This document shows, piece by piece, positions 22,067 through 32,772 of a DNA stretch of 64,000 bases. The stretch comes from Drosophila miranda. Taxonomy: Eukaryota; Arthropoda; Insecta; Diptera; Drosophilidae. The translations under genes were made by a program, and so were the position numbers. Every line of letters begins with the position of its first letter. The stretch's first letter is position 1. The notes under the pieces were generated by a model that was not told the origin of the DNA, made no database searches, and worked only from the letters and a program-made list of their open reading frames with translations. Location of the stretch: contig NC_046675.1 in NCBI RefSeq assembly GCF_003369915.1, positions 682,001 to 746,000 on the forward strand, given 5' to 3'.

Positions 22067-25000
22067 GTTTTAAAAGTCCCCGAGATTCGAGGTGTTTTTA
22101 GCATAGGCCAGCAGTTCCTGTGGCGTCCTTTTGGAGGCATCTTCCAGTGATGCCAACACTGGGGCGCCCAGGTATCTCCTCCTTGCCCTTGAGAGAGCCG
22201 GACAGTTGCAGATGAGATGTTCCAGGGTCTCGATAGCCCCAGGTTCCTCACATTTCCTACAACTGTCTCTGTTGGTGATGCCTAGCTTTGCTGCATGTGC
22301 AGCAGCCAGACAGTGACCTGTTAGTATCCCCACTAGCAATCTACAGTCCTTTCGTGGTAGGTGCAGTCAAGTGGCTAAGTTTCTCGTTGCGCTCCTTGCA
22401 CATTATCTTCGAGGTTCTGCAGGTGGTGGTACTCCTCCACCTGCTATCAGTCTGTGCTCTAGCCTGCTTCTCTAGATCGCCTTGCAGCGTTCTGAGGGAG
22501 ACAGGCACGTTCTCGGTTCTCCTATTCTCCAGCCCGACGCCTTCCTTAGCTAGTACGTCCGCCGCTTCGTTTCCTTCGATGCCCTGGTGGCTGGGAACCC
22601 AATAGATCCGCACTGACTTTGTCGTGCTTAGGGTATCTAGTGCCTCCCTGCTCGCCAAGACATTTCTGGAACTGACCGCGGACGACTGCATGGATCTTAT
22701 CGCCGCTTGGCTGTCGACGAATAGGTTGACCGCATCGTGTGCTCGTTCTGTTAGGAGAGCGACCTCCGCTGCCTTCCCGATGGCAAAAACTTCTGCCTGG
22801 AATATGCTGCATTGGTCCGGTAGCTTATACGACAGCCTTATCTCAGGGTCTGTACAGTATAGGCCCGCTCCTACTCCTCCTTCCATCTTGGAGCCGTCTG
22901 TGTATATATTGAGGTGCTCAGTTTGGTCCCTTCCAATTTTCCAGTCTTCAGGTCCCAAAGATGTGGTTGTTTTGACGTCAAGGCAAGTTTGGGGGGTCAT
23001 GTAATCAGTTGATCTGGTCATGTCCCTGCCAATTGAACTGTGCCCGTATCCTTGTATGGATAGGTTTCCTGATGCTATAAGGCGTTGTGCTGCCTTTCCC
23101 GCAATCAGGCGAGCGTGAATGTCCAGGTGGTCGATTCCGAGTATAGTTTCGAGTGCTTTTGTTGGGGTTGACCTCAGCGCCCCTGTAATACAGAGCAGAG
23201 CCTGTCGCTGAGTCTTTTCCATAAGCTTATGGTATGTCTTCTTTTCAATAGCCTGCCACCACACTAAGGCTCCATACAGCAGAGTTGGTCGCACCACCGA
23301 GATGTAGATCCAGTGCATTAGAGCAGGTGACAGGCCCCATGTGCTGCTGAGCATCTTCTTGGATGCATAAAGCGCAATGGTTGCCTTCTTCACCCTTTCC
23401 ACTACATTGGGCCTCCATGCCAGCTTGCTGTCCAGTACTGTGCCTAGGTATTTCACCTGTGATTTTGGAGTCAGCCTAGTTTGGTCAATTTTCGGGGGGG
23501 TCCATATCGGTACCTTGTACCTCTTGGTAAAGAGGATGAGGTCCGTCTTGTCCGCGTTGAGTCCTACCTCTTCCGCCCACTCACGTATCTCCCTGAGTGT
23601 ACGTTCCATTATGGAGCTGAGGGTCGATGGACATACACCCGTAATAAGTATGCTTATGTCATCTGCATAGGCTGTTATTTTTGGGGCCTTCCTTTCAAAT
23701 CTCTTAATGAGGTCGTCGACCACCAAATTCCACAGTAGTGGCGATAGGACTCCACCTTGAGGTGTACCTCTGTGTGCCCCCTTTACCATGGAAGCGGTGC
23801 CCCACTCCGATTGCACCCGTCTACAACTTAGGAGGTTTTTGATCCAGACGTTGATTGCAGGGTGTATGTTATTCGCTTCTAGGCGACTTGTTATTGTGGG
23901 TGTTGCCACGTTGTTGAATGCTCCTGAGATGTCCACAAATGCTCCCAAAGCATACTTTTTGTTGTGAAGGGCGCTCTCGATGATGGCTACTAGCGAGTGT
24001 AGTGCCGTCTTCACTGATTTCCCCTTGGTGTAGGCGTGTTGGTTTATTGACATCAGTCCCCCTACCTCATTCCTGATGTGTAAATCCAACAGCTTTTCTA
24101 GTGTTTTTAGTAGAAAGGAGGTAAGGCTTATCGGTCTGTAATCCTTGGGACTCACGTGGCTGCACTTTCCTGCCTTAGGGAGGAAGACAACCCTCGAGGT
24201 TCTCCATTGGATGGGGATATAGCCTGTACTTAGGCATGCTGAGTATATTGCGAAGAGCCATGGGGTAATAACCTCTTTGGTCAACTGCATCATGGCTGGG
24301 AATATCCCGTCCAGTCCTGGTGCTTTTATGGCCGCGAAGGAGTCTATGGCCCAGTGGATTCTCTTAGTGGTTAACAGACCTATTGGGGGGTGCTGTTCCT
24401 CAGTTGCTAGGTCCTGATGCTCCTTGGCGTCAGTGACCTCGGTGCATCCAGGGAAGTGCGCCTCCATTAGTGCTGTTAGGGCTTCTTTACTGCCCTCTGT
24501 CCACTGTCCGTTGTCTAGTTTTAGTTGGCTCTGTACTGTGGGCTGCTTTGAGAGCAGCTTCCGGAGCCTAGCGGTTTCGGGCACTTTCTCAATGCTGGAG
24601 CAGAAGTTTCTCCACGAGTTCCTTTGTGCCTTACGTATTTCCTTCTTGTAGCTCCTAAGTAGGATTTTATATTCCTCATTGACAATCTCTTCGTTCGCTT
24701 GTTTGGCGATCTTGAAGAATTCCTTGAGGTTGTTCCTTTGGAGAGAGAGATCTCGGTTCCACCAGAGTGGCTTGGACCTCCTCTTCGTTCTCGAGGGTTT
24801 GCACGATGCATGGTAGGCGTTCAGTAACTCGTTGGATAGGGTCTTTAGGGACTTTTCTATATCCTCCGCGGATTTCACTGAGCCCGGATTCGCGAGCTTC
24901 GAAGTAACAGTCTTTTTAAACTTTACCCAGTTTGTGTTTCGCGGGTTTCTATAGACTGTTATCTTCGAAGAGTGTTTGAATTCGCACTTGAACTGAATGT

Positions 25001-25637
25001 ACTTATGGTCTGAGAAGGATGGTCTTTCGAGGACTCTCCAGTCAGATACCAAGGTACTCTTTCCCGTGACAAGAGTTAGGTCTAGCACGTTTGACGAGGT
25101 GGGACCCACGAAGGTGTGTTCCTCCCCCACGTTTGCTACATCTAAGTTAGTGAATAAGATAAAGTCTAGGAGTGACTCACCTCTATCGTTGGTGTCAGGG
25201 CTTCCCCACACATTGTGATGGGCGTTGGCGTCTGCACCGATGAGGAGTTGGAGATTTTTGGAGCCGGCTTCTGTCACCAGACTCCTAAGTTCTTCCGGCG
25301 GGGCGGGCCTGTCGTGTGCCATGTAGCAGGAAGCTGCCATTAGGCGCTTTTCCTCGCTCTCCAGCATCACCACCGTCAGGTCATCCGTGCTGTAATGAGA
25401 CATAAGATGAGCATGGATTCCCTTCCGTACGAGTACGGCGGTTCTGTTCCTGCTTACCGATGTTGAGTAGAGAAGGCTGTAATTTGAGGACTTTAGTCCG
25501 GCCACAGAGTTGCCTGACGCAATCCACGGCTCCTGGACTAAAGCTATGTCGGCGGGCCCTTGCTCCATGGCAATGAGGAGCTCCGCCGACGCTACCTTGC
25601 TTTTATGGAGATTGAGTTGCAGCACCCTTAGTGTCAT
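22067..25637 (-). CDS. LINE ORF2: endonuclease, reverse transcriptase, RNase H (one frameshift)
   Basis: From ATG 25637 the frame stays open for 1098 codons to 22341. Residues about 1-215 are an apurinic-type endonuclease (LQLNLHKSKVASAELL, VQEPWI, GADANAHHNVWG, SFSDHKYI). The reverse transcriptase lies at about 470-760 (LPKAGK, YRPISLTSFLLKTLEKLL, GTPQGGVLSPLLWN, catalytic AYADDISI). RNase H is at about 930-1060 (IYTDGSKMEGG, VDSQAAIRSM, WVPSHQGIEGNEAAD). A frame change near 22360-22375 then leads to a C-terminal segment (RLLVGILTGHC, CRKCEEPGAIETLEHLICNC) ending near 22070. The protein nicks target DNA and copies its RNA there (target-primed reverse transcription). The ATG overlaps the end of ORF1 by 35 nt. 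Confidence 0.88.
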
Positions 25638-27035
25638 GGGTGGCTAACTCAACCTCGCACGACGGGTTGACTATGATTGTCAGGTCACCGTCACCGTCTT
25701 CCTTCTCCTCCGAGCCGTCCAGCGCAAGACCCTGGGCGGCCTCCACTATGGTCTCCAGACCTAGGTCCTTCTCGACCTCGCCTGCCTGGAGGGTGTGCGC
25801 ATCTTTATCCTCGGGGTGGCGCTTTTTCAGCCGTAGGTATACGCTACCTACGCCCCACGCCATCTTCCCGAACTTGGGATACAGGATGTCCTCCGCCACC
25901 TTGCTGATCTGGAGGATCACGTGCTGGCCCCCCTCGTTGGGTAGTGGGCTACCGGCATGCAGAACCTTCCAATCAGCCGTTGGCACGTCCGGATTTTGCC
26001 TCTGCAGCAGCTTCAGTGCTCGCTCCCCCTGGACAGCAATGGGAAGAGCACCTTCGCCTTTGGTATGGACGGGATCAGCTCCCTGTCTACCACCTCCAGC
26101 TTGGCCCCCTCCCACAGAGCTTCCAGTAGGGGCACCTTCTGCACCAGCCACTGCCGCGTTGGGTCGTCATTGCACTTGAGGATTTTGACCCCGTTCAGCC
26201 ATCCCGCTCCATCGAACGTGGGCATGGGAGCGCTAGGGTCCTCCTCCATTCGCGAGAACAGTGCCTCGACGAGCTGCGCGTGGACTAACTTCCACTGCGC
26301 CGCCGTCATCTTCCCGTTCTCATCGCTGCGATCGATCAAGGCCACAATGAGATGTCTCTTGGACACCTCGCTCATGGCCTTCTGCCTCGGCTTCCTCGTC
26401 TTCGGCTGGGGGGTGGCCACCTTGGGCCCGCGTTGCCGCTTGCTCGCCGGAGTGTCTTTGGCAGCACTCTCGATCGAGCGTTGCCTCTTGGTGGCCAACA
26501 TCTCCTCTACCTTGTTGGCGAGTCCACCGTTTGTTGCCTTCATCTGCGGCAGCTGCGCGTAGTATTCGCGGCCCTCCTGTACCCGTTGCTCAGCCCAGGC
26601 TAGCTTGGACTTCTCCTTTTGGGAGATATCCGCCTTGCCCTGGAGCCGGCTCAGTAACTTGAGGGCCGCCTTATACTGAGCTTTTGCCTTCATCCCCTCC
26701 CTGGAACGCTTCGGCCCTTCCCTACGCAGGGAGCTGGTACCTGGTTCCGGCGAGCGGAGAAGGCTTTCCTCTTCGGTCTTGCTAAGGGATAGCACGCTCT
26801 CCAGTTCCGAGTCTGCATCGACAACGGCACCCGTGCGGCTCACCCTGCAACGCGTCGTTTTTGTGGCAGTAGTATTACAACTGACATGACCTGCTCCCGC
26901 CATGCCCGAGGTGTGACCGCTGGCGACACGCAGAGAGGATTGCTCCTCCCCGTGCCCGCCGGTGGTAGCAGTCACGCTTTCCACCGACGTTTGGGTTGAC
27001 ATCCCAACCCGTGTTTGCTCCTTATCTACCTCCAT
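25603..27035 (-). CDS. LINE ORF1 (nucleic-acid-binding, gag-like; one frameshift)
   Basis: ORF1 begins at 27035 (MEVDKEQTRVGMST). The N-terminal half is Ser/Thr- and Lys/Arg-rich with coiled-coil-like stretches (LSRLQGKADISQKEKSKLAW) and basic KRQR segments. The C-terminal half is a globular domain of the kind found in LOA ORF1 (DUF4780-like: VALIDRSDENGKMT, WKVLHAGSP, HVILQISKVAEDIL, GKMAWGVGSVYLRLKKRHPED). The frame changes near 26040-26060, where the reading passes from one frame into another with continuous similarity; the second part ends at 25603. No CCHC knuckles are visible. Its role is to coat element RNA. Confidence 0.75.
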
Positions 27036-27304
27036 ATTTGGCCCGAAGGTCCATACCGGTTAATGTTTTTCGGGGGGACCACCCCCTAGCGTTTTATGCC
27101 TGGCCGCCAGGCACCTCTAGCCATCGCCTTGGTTCAGTTCCCCCGACTTTAGATCGGGAAGACGATGGACCATAGCCTTAGCTAGACACTGCATTACCCC
27201 GGGCAAGGCAAGCGACAGTGCATTATCCTCGGCCGGGATAATGCAACGTCCATTGCCCAGCCGGCACCCTCGTGGAGGGTTCAGCTAGAGGGTTTTTGCC
27301 AGCT

Positions 27305-27317
27305 AATAAAATTTAAA
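27305..27317. repeat. Target-site duplication of LINE, 5' side
   Basis: AATAAAATTTAAA, an exact match to 21943-21955. It marks the 5' boundary of the element at 27304 and suggests a complete 5' end. Confidence 0.85.
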
Positions 27318-27688
27318 TTATTTATTAGATTTAATTAAATAACTTTCTACACAAATTCGTAAGGTGACTAGCGCTATAAACATAAGTGTAGGATAGAGCA
27401 TGAAATAAATAAATATTTTGTCAATATTTAAAATAAATATTAGTTCATTATTATTATCAAATATTTTTGGGCATATTCTGAAGTTGGTCAAGTCTGAAGC
27501 TTTTTTGGCGCAAGACTTCAGGAACGATTTTCCTATTTTACCCTGGACCCCAAGCAGCCAGGTTTGTGGTCTGTCAGTATGTATGTATATACATTTAGCA
27601 CTCGTTCTAAGCCTCGTACTAGGCGTAGTAGAGTCTAGCTTAATTAATTGAAATATTTACACCGTATATGTATATACATAATTCGATT
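27318..27688. other. Spacer LINE to Sry-alpha 3' end
   Basis: AT-rich DNA that was contiguous with 21687-21955 before the LINE insertion. It carries AATAAA-type words and no coding exon. Confidence 0.6.
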
Positions 27689-29344
27689 TCAATTTATTCT
27701 GAGAATTTCCGTGAGCTGAAAACTTATAAGATCACCATCATTACTTATAGAACTCGCAATGCTACTCGTATAATTGTGTGGATCGGGAACAACGCTATCT
27801 CGACTTTGCTTCACAAATGAACGCTGTCTTTTAGATTTTGACTTGCAGCTTCGGAGCAGGGTTCGGGTCGCATTGGTGATGGGTCTCCTCGAACTTAAAT
27901 TAAATACAGAATCGTGGACGTTCTTATCTATGACATCGCGCAGCTTAGCCAGAACAGAGTACAATATTTTCAAGCGTTTAACAATACGTTTGGGGTCTAC
28001 TGGAGTGGCCAAGCTGACTGCAGCAAGGCACTCGCGCAATATCAATATCAGATCCTTGTGCACGCGCTTCCCATCGTCGCTGAGCGCAGAGTAGTTTACC
28101 GGCAGTCGAAAGTGCTCGGCCAAGACACTGCCCATTTGAACAATTAGCAGGTACTCTCTGGGAAGACTCTTCCCCGCTATGTGGATGTGAAGACTTTCCG
28201 CGAGCATGTCCAGGTAGTTGTTGACAAGGGAGCGACTGTCGATGATGTCGTGTATGAGATTGCGAAAGATCAGCATCTCTTCGTTGAAGTGGTGCTCCAG
28301 TATATCTGCATGGTGCAAGGCCGACGACTGCAACGCTGGAACAATGCATGCGTCCAGGGACTCCAGGGAGGCCAGGCAACTCCGCACAATTGTCTTGGTT
28401 TTGACGTCTTGCGAGAAGGCTATGGCCAGCACTCCTATCTGTTGAATGCGGTCCATGTTCGTGTCGAAATCTAAAACCAGTTTCTCAGTTAATCCAGATT
28501 CCGATTGCTGCTCCTGTAGGGCATGCCTCAGTCTCTTGATGGGAGTGTTTTCTAGCTCGACAAGACTAGCAAAGATCGAATGCAACAGAGCCTCGTTCAG
28601 AAATGTCTCCAACCCATAGAGGGCACGCTCTAGGGACAGGGCTTCTAGCTTGCGATGCCCGGGGTTGAGATCCGCGGAACCCTCGAGGAAGGTAGCGCAT
28701 TCACTCAGTAACGTCTCGCACAGTTCTGACAGTGCCTTCTTATCGGCTTCCAAGGCAACGTTAGCAAATGCCAAGGCATGTCTGACAATATGACTGATTA
28801 TGCTGCCGAGCTGGCAGGCGTCATTAGTATCATTTTCTTCCTCGATGTACAGGATATTGCTAGTAGTATTCGCGAGCCCTTCCATAAAGGCTTCCAGATG
28901 ATCTAGTGCCAGGTCCATTAACTCGACAAATGTGTGATCCTCCAAGTTATCCGCTGCACCACTCTCCTGATGCAGATCTAACTGCGACAGGGAGACATAG
29001 ATCCGACGCACACACCAGTCGATTCGGTCAAGGAAGTGCAGTCGCGTCATTGGCGTTGTCTCGTGTCCGAATTTGCTTTCGATGTTGATGGTCCTCTCCA
29101 GTTGAGTGATGCAAGTAACGACCTGTGTGAGGCACAGGAAGATCGTCTCTACTTCTATGTTGCTGCCGCCTTCAGGGGGCCCCCATCTGGGGGCTATTTC
29201 CGGCAAGTGTGCTTTGAGTTCACTTGCAAAGTCCAGAAATGTGGCACAGAACTCATTTAGCCAGGCAATATTTCCCACAGGGCAGGCGGGACCTTGTGCA
29301 ATCAACTCGTTGCAAATACTCAATTGTCGCAGCAATGATTCCAT
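27689..29344 (-). CDS. Sry-alpha: Sry-alpha, cellularisation actin regulator
   Basis: Serendipity alpha is expressed in the blastoderm and is needed for the actin network at the furrow canals during cellularisation; it is unrelated to the zinc-finger Sry proteins and is a distant vinculin/alpha-catenin-like helical protein. The 551-aa single-exon product begins MESLLRQLSICNELIAQGP and is helical and Leu-rich throughout, with no signal peptide or membrane segment. The C-terminal third contains an Arg/Lys/Ser-rich stretch (RSCKSKSKRQRSF near 510). It is slightly longer than the D. melanogaster protein (about 530 aa). It lies between Sry-beta and the LINE on the same strand. Confidence 0.95.
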   Translation of the reverse strand: MESLLRQLSICNELIAQGPACPVGNIAWLNEFCATFLDFASELKAHLPEIAPRWGPPEGGSNIEVETIFLCLTQVVTCITQLERTINIESKFGHETTPMTRLHFLDRIDWCVRRIYVSLSQLDLHQESGAADNLEDHTFVELMDLALDHLEAFMEGLANTTSNILYIEEENDTNDACQLGSIISHIVRHALAFANVALEADKKALSELCETLLSECATFLEGSADLNPGHRKLEALSLERALYGLETFLNEALLHSIFASLVELENTPIKRLRHALQEQQSESGLTEKLVLDFDTNMDRIQQIGVLAIAFSQDVKTKTIVRSCLASLESLDACIVPALQSSALHHADILEHHFNEEMLIFRNLIHDIIDSRSLVNNYLDMLAESLHIHIAGKSLPREYLLIVQMGSVLAEHFRLPVNYSALSDDGKRVHKDLILILRECLAAVSLATPVDPKRIVKRLKILYSVLAKLRDVIDKNVHDSVFNLSSRRPITNATRTLLRSCKSKSKRQRSFVKQSRDSVVPDPHNYTSSIASSISNDGDLISFQLTEILRIN

Positions 29345-30102
29345 CGTGTGATCGCGTAATGTGTGGACCGGGATAGATGATGCTCTTGACTAAGAACTGA
29401 AATGGGAAAGATTCGTTTTATATATGCATAAAACCTCAGGTAAATGCCAGATTATTTACCGAACCTTCCCAGGACTTAGAACATCTAGGTAGCCATCGTG
29501 ATCCACAAACATCTGTCAATTTTATTGCACTCGGTCGACGTTCACGCAATCCAAGACAAGCCGTGGAAAATGATTGAAGATTGATCATAAATCTGCTTTC
29601 GTACCTGCATCCTTTCTCTGAAAATGCAGGCTCAAGCCCGCAGCTTAGGTCGCTTTCCAGCATCTCCAGCATATTTTACTCCATTCAGTTTGAAGATCGG
29701 AGTTTATTGTACTACCCAGAATATCCTCCCCCAGGTGCTTTCACTCTACTACTTCGGGTCTACCAGTTTTTCCCGTGTTCCTGATTCAAATACGAGTATA
29801 TCCAAGAATTTTTCTCAGAAATGTATGTATTAGGGTATATAAAAATATATACATGTCTGCAAACGCTGTTATATATCGGTCATGCTCGATGCTAGGGGTT
29901 CATATTTGTCCTTTGATTCATACTCTTATATATATAGTTGTGTTTACTTTATGCTTTACACTACATTGTGTACAGTACACTACTTAAATAGCACTAGAGA
30001 ACCATTCACCCAGCACTAACAGTCGGCTAGCCGCGGCTTACACAAACTGCTTGTCTCTGAAGGCAGCTGGGAGAGAGACTGGCTGGCCGGCGAGGATGCG
30101 GA
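29345..30102. other. Sry-alpha promoter and Sry-beta 3' region
   Basis: Right after the Sry-alpha ATG comes its early-embryonic promoter region (29345-29600). The rest to 30102 is the Sry-beta 3' UTR/spacer. The CDS of Sry-beta could be read slightly past VESP in D. melanogaster (longer tail); here the stop is at 30103. No other exon is supported. Confidence 0.5.
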
Positions 30103-31231
30103 TTATGGGGATTCCACTTTCAAATGGACACGCTTGTGCACCTTTAACGTGTACTTGTCTACAAATGACTTTTCGCAATCTGTGCATGGATAGCGCGGCC
30201 GATCGGTTTGGTGGGTGCGCAGGTGGTGCTTGTAGGTGCGCTTGGTCTTGAATTGCTGATGGCACACTTCGCAAATGAGAGCGTTCTCCTCGGCGTCGTG
30301 CCGCATTAGATGGTTGTACATGAGCCACGAAAGGGAAAAACGTTCCCCACACTTCTCGCACTGATATTTTTTCTTGTCCCAATGAACCTCCATGTGGCGC
30401 AGAACGTTTCGCTTGTGGGAGAATTTTTTGGAGCAGTAGCGGCACTCCAGCTCGGTCTTGCCCTCGTGAAGGTTCATGTGCAAGTCGAGCACCTCGTCAT
30501 CTTTGACCTTCAGGCCACACACATTGCAGGTAGAGTATTCGTTTTTCTGGCAATTTTCGGTCTTAATGTGTCTCTCTAGGATTTCTTGACTCGAAAAGAG
30601 ATCGCCGCATATGTGGCATGGGGCATCCGTAGTGTCGAATATCTCTGACTCTGACGATTCCTCCATGCTCTCCTGATCATTGTCGGTGAACAGGAATTCT
30701 TCCGGTTCTTCCTCGATCATTGACTCAAGCTCATCCTTAATGGATTCTTCGTTACCCTGTTGGGAGAATGATGTGTTCGGAGTTTCCTGTTTTGTTGGCG
30801 TAAAAGTGTTGTCTCTGTGGATGAATTTGAATGCTGGAACCTGCACTCTTGCTTTTGCGATCTCTTTCTTTACCAACGGCTTGAAGTCCGTCTTCTTTTT
30901 CCTGCATTCAAGCAAAGAATCCGCGATTTGGCGCTGCACCTGACTAAGATTCCTCACCAGCCGATCGTAATTGAACAGATACTCCAAACAGTCTCTGCAC
31001 GCGACAGAGGCCGGCGTTAGCTCCAAGCGTTGATTGATTATTTTCTCAAAGTACTTTAGTATATCCTTAATGGGCTTAAATGTTCCTGGCACAATGCATC
31101 CTGCAAACAAATCGTACTCATTAGTCTTCCAAACATTTTCTTGCTAAACGTGTCTTGCCTTCGATAAGCTGGAATACTCCCACAGCCTTCATTTTGCCAC
31201 AAACGAAGCAGTGCGGACGCGTTGAGCTCAT
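30103..31231 (-). CDS. Sry-beta: Sry-beta, ZAD C2H2 zinc-finger protein
   Basis: Serendipity beta is a chromatin-bound zinc-finger factor. Two coding exons: 31159-31231 (73 nt, MSSTRPHCFVCGKMKAVGVF) and 30103-31100 (998 nt), giving 356 aa. The ZAD is split by the intron (CFVCG in exon 1, CRDCLEYLF in exon 2). An acidic linker (about 140-185) precedes six C2H2 fingers, from CHICGDLFSSQEILERH to CTDCEKSFVDKYTLKVH. The intron begins GAAG|GCAAGA, a GC-AG intron; this choice gives QLIEGCIVPGTFK, identical to the D. melanogaster junction as I remember it. A GT donor 11 nt downstream would also keep frame but would add four residues. Fingers 2-6 are highly similar to those of Sry-delta (shared WDKKKYQCEKCG), showing an old duplication. 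Confidence 0.94.
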
Positions 31232-31409
31232 CTCGCACAGTTTTTTATCTTACCGCCGGCTGAAAATCAGTTTAAAAAAATTAAATATTTTTTGTGTATA
31301 TTTACTTATCTTAGGGATGTTAAGTATATGATATATCAGCTATCAACTTTTTTTCAACCTATCGGTACTTTAGTGCGATAAGCGTTTGTCCGATTACTTA
31401 TCGAATACA
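31232..31409. promoter_or_regulatory. Divergent promoter Sry-beta / janA
   Basis: Only 178 bp separate the start codons. ATCGA/CGATAA-type words occur at 31336-31403 (TATCAGCTATCAAC, CCTATCGGTAC, GTGCGATAAGC, TTATCGAAT). No TATA box is evident. Confidence 0.5.
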
Positions 31410-31981
31410 ATGCTGAAAGCAGCTGCTGCCGCACTGTATAGAAAAAATTCTAATTTTCTGCAAGGACTGCGACTGCTACACAAAATGTCAGACCAAGATC
31501 TTGCTAAGATCCCTCTCGTGGACATTGACGAGGAGGGCATATTTAAATATATTTTGATAAGGGTCACCGGGAAGGAGACTGCAGACGGTACTGAGCCCAG
31601 CAAACTGGTTGTTCGAGGCTATGCAGACTGCGAATGGCATGGTAAGCTTTGTTTCTCATTTGTTTTATAGCTTATCTAATGTATAATTTGTACTTAGCTG
31701 ATATATATGAACGCACACAGGGGACCATTAAAGGGACGGGCCTGGACACCGAATGCCTTGGCGGAGGACGCATCGAACATAACCCTGAAAAGAAGTACTT
31801 AAAAGTTTACGGACATTCCACGGTATGTATATCTGCTGTATATTTGCGTAATGAGGATATTTGTTGCTATTCTGTTTTGTTTTTGCAGGGTTATGGAAAA
31901 GCGGATCACGCGGAGTCGAAGCGAGTTCTACTAACCAAGTACAAGAACTACGAGATTGAAACTTCAGATGAAGGATATTAG
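31410..31981 (+). CDS. janA: janA, PHPT1-family protein
   Basis: Janus A belongs to the PHPT1 (phosphohistidine phosphatase) family and is expressed in both sexes. Three coding exons, 31410-31641, 31698-31822 and 31889-31981, give 149 aa with all phases closing. The conserved core includes [16 protein letters not shown], the family His in [33 protein letters not shown] and GYGKADH near the end. An N-terminal Ala/Arg-rich extension (about 25 residues) before LLHKMSDQ could be a mitochondrial targeting peptide; a second in-frame ATG at 31485 would give the short form. Introns fall at the same codons as introns 2 and 3 of janB. Confidence 0.93.
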
Positions 31982-32167
31982 GCTCGACTGCTTGAAGTAA
32001 ACATCATCTAAGGAGACGGGGCCCAGAACTTCATTGACTTGTAAACTAAATGCAAAGCCAGTCGATCAGCAGTGTGCGAGCAGTGAACAGCTCGTTCACA
32101 TACCCCCGACATATAAAATTTGGAATTCTCTCAAAATTGTAGCCTGTTTTTTTTACAAGAATTAAAA

Positions 32168-32772
32168 ATGAAAATACTAAATTACTTTTCTTCGATTGGA
32201 CAATGTGCCAAGCCGATCCGTAAGCGTAGCCTCGAATTGAAATCTTGAGGGTCTGTAAATGTTTTTCTCAAATTCTAGTACGAACTTATACAAGTCCAGC
32301 CGCCGATCTACTAAAACTTCCAAGAGTTGACATCAAAGAGGGGAAACTTCGTTATTTATTGCTCTCAGTTTACATTCATGGTGAAACGAAGAATGCCAGG
32401 ACTGTTGTCCGTGGATGGAACACCGATAGTCACGGTAAGACTGGTCTTACCTCAATCAGATTTCAGAATGATTTGGTCTTTTCTTAGATGATATTTACTA
32501 CAAGAATGTAAGAGCCATGGAGAAATTGGGACTGTGTACCAAGTGTCTTGGTGGTGGGAAGATGGACAATGATGAAAGTTCTAGGAAAATTAAAATCCAC
32601 GGTAGCTGTAAGGTATGTACTATATAGTAAATGTTGACGTGACGTGTATTGAATATGAGTGCACGTTTGTGTTTACCAATAGACCTTTGGAGCTGCTAAC
32701 CACCACAAAACAAAGGAAATACTACTCTCATCGTCCAAATACAAGAATTTCAATATCACCGTGAAGAAATAA
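32168..32772 (+). CDS. janB: janB, testis-type janus paralogue
   Basis: Janus B is the male-germline paralogue of janA. Four coding exons, 32168-32219, 32279-32434, 32488-32612 and 32683-32772, close in phase to give 140 aa (52+156+125+90 nt). It aligns with JanA through LPRVDIKEGKLRYLLLSVY, VVRGWNTDSHDDIYY, CLGGGKMDNDE and the IKIHGSCK segment. The GGGRIEHN core is changed to GGGKMDND and the terminal GKADHA to GAANHH, so the phosphatase site is altered, as is usual for faster-evolving janus copies. The N terminus is separate (MKILNYFSSIGQ). It starts 186 bp after the janA stop. No ocnus gene follows. Confidence 0.9.

Larger units (their letters stand above)
21956..27304 (-). mobile_element. 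LOA-like non-LTR retrotransposon (Bilbo/Trim/Baggins type), near full length
   Basis: A 5.35-kb LINE on the minus strand flanked by an exact 13-bp target-site duplication. In order it has a 5' UTR (27304-27036), ORF1, ORF2 with endonuclease, reverse transcriptase and RNase H, a Cys-His C-terminal segment, and a short 3' UTR ending in AACCTAACCTAACC rather than poly(A). The RNase H domain after RT excludes Jockey and R1 and points to the I/LOA group; overall it resembles LOA elements, several of which are known from obscura-group flies (bilbo, Trim). ORF1 and ORF2 each carry one apparent frameshift, so the copy is probably inactive but young. It sits between Sry-delta and Sry-alpha, which are adjacent in D. 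melanogaster. Confidence 0.9.
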
